Origin: Anadara kagoshimensis
Lineage: Eukaryota > Mollusca > Bivalvia > Arcoida > Arcidae
Assembly (NCBI GenBank): GCA_021292105.1
Contig: CM037861.1
Coordinates: 33,751,172-33,815,171 of the forward strand
Direction of reading: 5' to 3'
DNA: 64,000 bases
The position numbers were made by a program, and so were the translations under genes. The notes under the pieces were generated by a model. The model made no database searches. It was not told the origin of the DNA and was given only the letters and a program-made list of their open reading frames with translations. This document shows, piece by piece, positions 58,765 through 64,000 of this stretch (position 1 is the stretch's first letter; the number at the start of each line of letters is the position of its first letter).

Positions 58765-59900
58765 AGGTGCAATTCAGATTTGTTTGTGGTGTTGCCATGG
58801 CTACCATAAGTAGGTCAAGGTGACCTAGGGGTGGAAAAATCTTAAAAAATCTTCTCCAAATGTGATGATTTGAGAACTAATCTGATGCGATATTTAGCTT
58901 CTCTATCATCTTAAATTGTTTATTTTGTGAAATTTAGACAAAAAAATAGGTTATGGGTTTTTGCATTTAATTTTGAAAAAATACTGTTGTAAAATAGCTT
59001 CAAATTGTTATAATATGACTATTTGATCAGATAATGACATGGGGTTTTTAGTTTTGACATATTATTGTAATTACCTTCAAAATGGAGTCAAGGTCAATTG
59101 TGAAGGTCATGACCTAATTTTTTACCTTTCTGATTTTATTCATTATATGGAAAACCATAAAATTTATGTATAGACATGTATATTAGAATGTTGTTGGTAT
59201 TGGTACAACAATCCTTTTATTATTTTTTATTACTGTGACCTAGGGATGCAAAAATCTTGAAAAATCTTCTTCTCTGAAACCGATGATGGGAGGAAAAATC
59301 TGATGTGATATTTGGCTTCTCTAGAGTCTTAAGCCTGTAGTTTGTTCATTTCGTGAAATTCGGTCGAAAAATGGGTTACGCGTTTTTGCGTTTAATTTTG
59401 AAAAAATCGTAAAATAGCTTCAAATTGTTATAACTTGACTATTTGACCAGATAATGACATGGGGTTTTCAGTTTTAACATCTTCTTGTTATTGTCTTCAA
59501 AATGAGGTCAAGGTCAATTGTGAAGGTCGTGACCTAATTTTTTTTACCTCTGATTATAAATATTATTTGGAAAACCATAACTTTTTGTATAGGCATGTAT
59601 ATTAGAATGTTGTAGGTATTGATACAACGATCATTTTGATGTATAGAAAAAGGTCATGGGTTCAAAGGTCAAGGTCACAGATGCGAAACAATACCGAAAT
59701 GGTTAATTATCTCGAAAACTATAAACTTTTTGTATAGGCATGTATATTAGAATGTTGTAGGTATCGATACAACGATCATTTTGATGTATGGAAAAAGGTC
59801 ATAGGTTCAAAGGTCAAGGTCACAGATGCAAAATAATACTTAAATGGTTAATTATTTAAAAAACTATAAACTATAGACACAATTTTGTATGGAGTTTTAT
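58765..59900. repeat. Composite dispersed repeat, internally tandem
   Basis: A ~470-bp block (GGTGACCTAG..., GATATTTGGCTTCTCTAGAG, TTTTGACCAGATAATGACAT-like) occurs twice, at about 58790-59190 and 59230-59600. It is followed by two copies of the GGTCACAGATGCGAAACAAT unit also seen at 50270-50830. The first block also occurs at 14620-14850. Confidence 0.7.
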
Positions 59901-60285
59901 TCAGTTATGTATGATTCAACTTTTTTTTTTTAAACTATTTACATATGTTCAGCATCATAAGAACCTGTACACCTGTAATTGACGGATCGCTGGCCGCGCC
60001 CACAATGTTCCAACAAAGGTCCGGCATGCTAGATTTACACGCAAAAAGCATGAAAACTCAGCCTGAATTGTGCCGTTAAATGACGTCACTGACACTAGTA
60101 TGTCATTAGTTGCCTGCTTTGGTACCGTGATGGCAGCCAGTGTCGGAACATAATAGTCATGGCCGGCGATAGGTCAATTATCAGTTAGATCTGATGTATT
60201 TTGCTGAATTATTGCAGTTTCCAAACTTGGAATTTTTATACTTAGAATATGGTCATAAATACAACTTTGTCAGTTTATTTAGTTA

Positions 60286-60860
60286 CAAGGGCGAGTCAAT
60301 AAGTAACCCAATGAAATGAGTCTGGACACCCATTGGGTGCCACCAACAAAAATGTGTAACAAAAGTTTGGATCTAGTATACTGTGATAGGCAAATTCGGC
60401 ATTTCACATGGTAGCCTTTTAACAAACTTACTTGATTGCTTAGGTAACAGCAAGCTCATTGGGTTCCCAAATCTCTTTGTAATGAGCAAATGGAAACCCC
60501 AGCATCAGTATGCAGCACCTTGTTGATGGCATTTCAGGTCAATAATTCTATAGGGCAAAATCGATATGAATTAATGCCACATATTGACTATTCACCTGAT
60601 CTAGCTACTAGTAACTTCTTCCTATTTACAAAATTGAAAAATTAATATCCATGGGCATCATTTTTGGTCTGACAAAGAAGTCTTGCAGACAGTTGAGGAT
60701 TGATACAATGGAAAGAACCCTGACCTTTTTAGTTCTGGGCTGATGGTACTTGAACACTTTGGTCTAGGTGCATCACACTAGAGGGCAATTACATTGAAAA
60801 AAAAAGAGGTGGATGTCAACCGAAAATAAATTATACTGGTTACTTATTGACTCTCCTTCC
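60286..60860 (+). mobile_element. Internally deleted mariner-type (Tc1/mariner) transposon relic
   Basis: The ends CAAGGGCGAGTCAATAAGTA and the complement of GGAAGGAGAGTCAATAAGTA are flanked by TA on each side (60284-60285 and 60861-60862). The interior still encodes DYSPDLATSNFFLFTKLK, the last catalytic-Asp motif of DD34D transposases, then FWSDKEVLQTVED. The N-terminal half of the transposase is missing, and further stops follow. It is inactive. Confidence 0.85.
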
Positions 60861-60949
60861 TATAATCTAATAATTGTGGAGCTGTTCACAGGTGTTTAGC
60901 TTCACATGAACTTGGGCACCTGCAATTATCAGTTTGATGTTAAATTATT

Positions 60950-61028
60950 ACCGGAAGGACGGATGGACACACAGACGGACACCCCTATCACTATATACCC
61001 CCCACTTTTTAAGCGGGGGGTATAATAA
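60950..61028. repeat. GACGGA-repeat plus CCCCCC/GGGGGG hairpin, end of a dispersed element
   Basis: GGACGGATGGACACACAGAC is followed by TATACCCCCC, a short loop and GGGGGGTATA. The perfect 10-bp stem looks like a terminal hairpin of a repeat family. The class is uncertain. Confidence 0.5.
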
Positions 61029-61116
61029 AGTGCCACTGTATTGGGTATAATCAGAAACATTGACTAGGCTAAATACTTTAACCTGTTTTAATACATGTGT
61101 TATCTTTTTTTTTCAG

Positions 61117-61287
61117 AATGAGAGCCATTTAGTTCATAAAATTGGTTGTTTTGTTTCTCTGGGTACAGGAAGGGTCCCATTGAAAGCTGTCAATAATCCT
61201 ATAGATGTCTTCATGCCAGAGGGGATATTTGACATAAAGAAGAGTATTGATGGAGTGACTGGTCTAATGAATATGTTTGTAGATCAA
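61117..61287 (+). CDS. PLA2G6: PLA2G6-like exon with VSLGTG motif
   Basis: Acceptor TATCTTTTTTTTTCAG before 61117, donor CAA|GTAAGT after 61287. The 171-nt exon (57 codons) is in phase 0 at both ends, matching the phase left by 47455-47606. It encodes NESHLVHKIGCFVSLGTGRV, PLKAVNNPIDVF and GVTGLMNMFVDQ. The human counterpart is the KLSIVVSLGTG..VDVF..K..GKMVVD region of iPLA2-beta, part of the patatin-domain core. The exon is intact. The next expected exons (CEMVGIQYFRLNP-like) are not seen before the window ends. Confidence 0.85.
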
Positions 61288-61826
61288 GTAAGTTAACAGA
61301 AGGAGTTAAGTCTGTCATGTGACTCCTGTCTGGTCTAATGGATATGTTTGTAGATCAAGTAAGTTAACAGAAGGAGTTCAGTCTGCGAAGTGACTCCTGA
61401 TTGGTCTAATGAATATGTTTGTAGATCAAGTAAGTTAACAGAAGGAGTTCAGTCTGTCAAGTGACTCCTGACTGGTCTAATGAATATGTTTGTAGATCAA
61501 GTAAGTTAACAGAAGGAGTTCAGTCTGTCAAGCCGCTCCTGACTGGTCTAATGAATATGTTTGTAGATCAAGTAAGTTAACAGAAGGAGTTCAGTCTCTC
61601 AAGCCATTCCTGACTGGTCTAATGAATATGTTTGTAGATCAAGTAATTTAACATAAGGAGTTCAGTCTGTCAAGTGACTCCTAACTGGCCTAATGAATAT
61701 GTTTGTAGATCAAGTAAGTTAACAGAAGGAGTTCAGTCTGTCAAGCCACTCCTGACTGGTCTAATGAATATGTTTGTAGATCAAGTAAGTTAACAGAAGG
61801 ACTTCAGTCTGGCAAATGACTCACGA
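61258..61826 (+). repeat. 71-bp tandem array, 8 copies, spanning an exon end and its splice donor
   Basis: GGTCTAATGAATATG recurs at 61261, 61332, 61403, 61474, 61545, 61616, 61687 (GGCC variant) and 61758, exactly 71 bp apart. The unit holds the last ~27 exonic bases, the donor ATCAAGTAAGTTAAC and ~35 intronic bases. Seven of eight units keep GTAAGTTAAC; the sixth has GTAATTTAAC. Confidence 0.95.
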
Positions 61827-62039
61827 TTTTTCTTATTTTTCCTGAATTTTCCCAATTTTGAGCTGTTTCTGAAGTTTTCCTGAATTTGTTAGATAAACTC
61901 CTGATAACTCCCCATTTTGAGCCTTTTATCCACAATAATTTTTTTTTTTTTAAATTAAAAAAAAGAAACCATAATAATATGTTGGAATTATTTTACAAGT
62001 TTGCTTTGTAGGTAAGTAAGATTGATTTGAGACTATATT

Positions 62040-62170
62040 GCTGTTTAACATTCAAATTGTGACATTTCTCGCTCTAAATGTCCTAATGAAGGCTGTCAGT
62101 AACCATTTATATGTTTTGATGTCAAAAGGAATATTTCATATAAGAAGAAATATTGATATAGATATGGATA
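62040..62170 (+). pseudogene. Decayed copy of the VSLGTG exon
   Basis: TGAAGGCTGTCAGTAACC, GGAATATTTCATATAAGAAG and AAATATTGATATAGATATGG align in order with the coding exon (TGAAAGCTGTCAATAATCC, GGGATATTTGACATAAAGAA, AGTATTGATGGAGTGACTGG). It has stops, and the donor region is lost. This is an old duplicate about 900 bp downstream. Confidence 0.65.
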
Positions 62171-62249
62171 TAGCTATATTGATATAGCAATTGAATGAAG
62201 AGAAGTATCCACCCCTGACAACATGAAATAGATCTACATTGACTGGCAT

Positions 62250-63395
62250 TTGGTGACAGCATTAATTGATAACATTGGTTGACAGCATTTTGACAACACT
62301 GGTTGACAGCATGAATTGGCAACATCGGTTGACATCATTTTGACAACATTGTTTGACATCATTTTGACAACATTGGTTGACAGCTTTTTGACAACATTGG
62401 TTAACATCATAAGTTACCATTGGTTAACATCATTTTGACAACATCCGTTAACATCATAAGTTAACATTAGTTGACGGCATTTCGACAACATAAGTTTTAA
62501 AGGATTTGTTGATTGACAACATAAGTTGGCAGTATTGGTTGGAATCATTGGTTGTCAGCATTACTAAGCATTAGTTGGTAGTATAGGTTGACATCATTGG
62601 TTGACATCATTAGTTGACAACACTTGGTTGACATCATAGGTTGACAACATTGGTTGACATCATAGGTTGACATCATTGGTTGACATCATTACTAAGCATT
62701 AGTTGGTAGCATAGGTTGACATCATTGGTTGACATTATTAGTTGACAACACTTGGTTGACATCATAGGTTGACAACATTGGTTGACATCATAGGTTGACA
62801 TCATTGGTTGACAGCATTGGTTGACATTACTAAGCATTAGTTGGTAGCATAGGTTCACATCATTGGTTAACATCATTGGTAGACATCATTAGTTGACATC
62901 ATTAGTTGACAACATAAGTCGGCAGTATTGGTTGTCAGCATTACTAAGCATTAGTTGGTAGCATAGGTTGACATCATTGGTTGACATCATTAGTTGACAT
63001 TGGTTGACATCATTACTAAGCATCAGTTGGTAGCATAGGTTGACATCATTGGTTGACATCATTGGTTGACATCATTGGTTGACATCATAGGTTGACATCA
63101 TGAGTCGACATAATTGGTTGACATCATTGGTTGACAGCATTGGTTGACATCATTACTAAGCATTAGTTGGTAGCATAGGTTGACATCATTGGTTGACATT
63201 ATTAGTTGACAACACTTGGTTGACATCATAGGTTGACAACATTGGTTGACATCATAGGTTGACATCATTGGTTGACAGCATCGGTTGACATTACTAAGCA
63301 TTAGTTGGTAGCATAGGTTCACATCATTGGTTGACATCATTGGTTGACATCATAGGTTGACAGCATTGGTTGACATTGGTTGACAGCATTTATTT
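62250..63395. repeat. GGTTGACATCATT minisatellite with higher-order structure
   Basis: A 13-bp-type unit (GGTTGACATCATT and variants) is punctuated by CATTACTAAGCATTAGTTGG at about 62560, 62690, 62825, 62940, 63010, 63150 and 63290. A segment of about 200 bp at 62673-62876 recurs about 464 bp on, in 63137-63340. The frames that stay open (NDVNLCYQLML) come from the repeat and are not evidence for coding. Confidence 0.85.
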
Positions 63396-63399
63396 ATTG

Positions 63400-63784
63400 A
63401 GTCTTACTGGTAATTTTAATGCCATCATTAATTACATAATCTTATAATTAGATGTGTATGATCGAAATATGATGTGGCTTGTTGATAAAATAAGGTTCTT
63501 TGATAAATGCTAAATGCTTAGTAGGAAGCTAGAGCTGATATTGAAATGATATTTTATAACAATAATGTCTTTGATCACATACAATGTAGATTTCAAATTA
63601 ATTATTAAATGTTTATATCATCATTTAATATTTGAACATAATGTATAAGAAGATTAAGGATGTTTTATCAATGGATTTTAAATACAATTTTTTGCAATTC
63701 TTATTGAAAACATAGTCTGCATGTTAAAATCCTAATCATTGAAACTCTTGCAAATCAAAATCCTAATCATTTAAACTCTTGTAA
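63400..63784. other. No gene recognised
   Basis: AT-rich sequence. The phrase AATCCTAATCATTGAAACTC is duplicated at 63728-63780. Confidence 0.5.
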
Positions 63785-63955
63785 AATATTTAACCATTGA
63801 ACTATCTAGAACTGGCATTTATAGTGCTATAACTTCCATTGCCGTGCAAAGCAAACTGAAAAACCTGTGCTAGCGCATTACAATTTGTTTGCTTTGCAAA
63901 GCAATAGAAGTTATAGCACTATAAACGCCATGTCTAGACAGTTCAATGGTTATAT
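63785..63955. mobile_element. Palindromic (TIR) element, ~165 bp
   Basis: ACCATTGAACTATCTAGAAC and GCATTTATAGTGCTATAACT from 63793 pair with the sequence ending at 63950 (complement ACCATTGAACTGTCTAGACA, GCGTTTATAGTGCTATAACT). The arms are about 64 bp with roughly 7 mismatches, and the loop is about 30 nt. A diverged relative is at 25820-25910. Confidence 0.75.
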
Positions 63956-64000
63956 TTACATTTCACAATTTTTAAAAATCTTATTTTTTGTTTTTGAATC

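Noticed and set aside
62673-63340. Cys/Asn-rich repeat peptides on the minus strand
   Set aside because: Translation of the GGTTGACATCATT minisatellite.
1-64000. LTR retroelements, Polintons or other virus-derived elements
   Set aside because: Searched by eye for paired LTRs, protease/integrase/RNase H motifs and capsid-like frames; none was convincing. The RT-like pieces belong to LINEs.
1-64000. CRISPR arrays, operons or bacterial signals
   Set aside because: The regular arrays here are contiguous tandem repeats without unique spacers, and splice sites and SINEs show a eukaryotic genome.

Overview
This window is eukaryotic, repeat-rich, AT-rich DNA with spliced genes. It most resembles a lophotrochozoan, probably a mollusc and perhaps a bivalve. 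The basis is vertebrate-type introns (GT..AG), tRNA-derived SINEs in many copies, a single-exon Mab-21/cGAS-like gene of the type greatly expanded in bivalves, and several dispersed repeats that I associate with bivalve genomes. The species is inference. No bacterial-style operons, CRISPR arrays, rRNA genes or functional tRNA genes were seen, and no LTR or virus-derived element was recognised.

Layout. 1-8 kb: SINEs, LINE 3' ends, short TIR transposons with 5-bp target duplications, and two related ~600-bp segments, one carrying a hairpin insertion that the other lacks. 8-11.3 kb: mostly unexplained, with one small membrane-protein candidate at 10.63 kb. 12-15.2 kb: a large inverted-repeat (foldback) structure. 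16.2-20.4 kb: a 48-bp perfect inverted repeat, then 2.4 tandem copies of a ~1.65-kb repeat with conserved twin hairpins. 20.5-23.2 kb: a decayed LINE inside inverted CTGTACCGGTAG repeats, then a TIR element. 23.5-27 kb: a SINE, minisatellites and AT-rich DNA.

27.0-35.6 kb (minus strand): a four-exon model for a Ser/Thr-rich (mucin-like) single-pass membrane protein with a signal peptide, a transmembrane segment and a short cytoplasmic tail. Intron 1 carries a ~1.8-kb array of 30-bp repeats. Intron 3 carries a ~2-kb array of 39-bp repeats. Both unit lengths are multiples of three, so the long open frames across them are probably fortuitous.

35.6-45.5 kb: SINEs, another copy of the 16-20 kb repeat and minisatellites. 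45501-46500 is a 1000-N gap. 46.5-61.3 kb (plus strand): the C-terminal part of a calcium-independent phospholipase A2 (PLA2G6/iPLA2-beta type), with the DGG..ANNP catalytic-Asp exon and the VSLGTG exon. The 13.5-kb intron between these exons holds a complete TATA-driven, intronless Mab-21/cGAS-like gene on the same strand, interrupted by one in-frame TGA. Downstream of the VSLGTG exon its 3' end and splice donor are repeated eight times as a 71-bp tandem array, followed by a decayed copy of the exon. The window ends in a GTTGACATCATTG-type minisatellite and a palindromic element.

The genes do not form an obvious pathway. The strongest biological signals are the innate-immunity-type nucleotidyltransferase inside a lipase intron, the amplified 5' splice sites, and a family of tiny self-complementary mobile elements.
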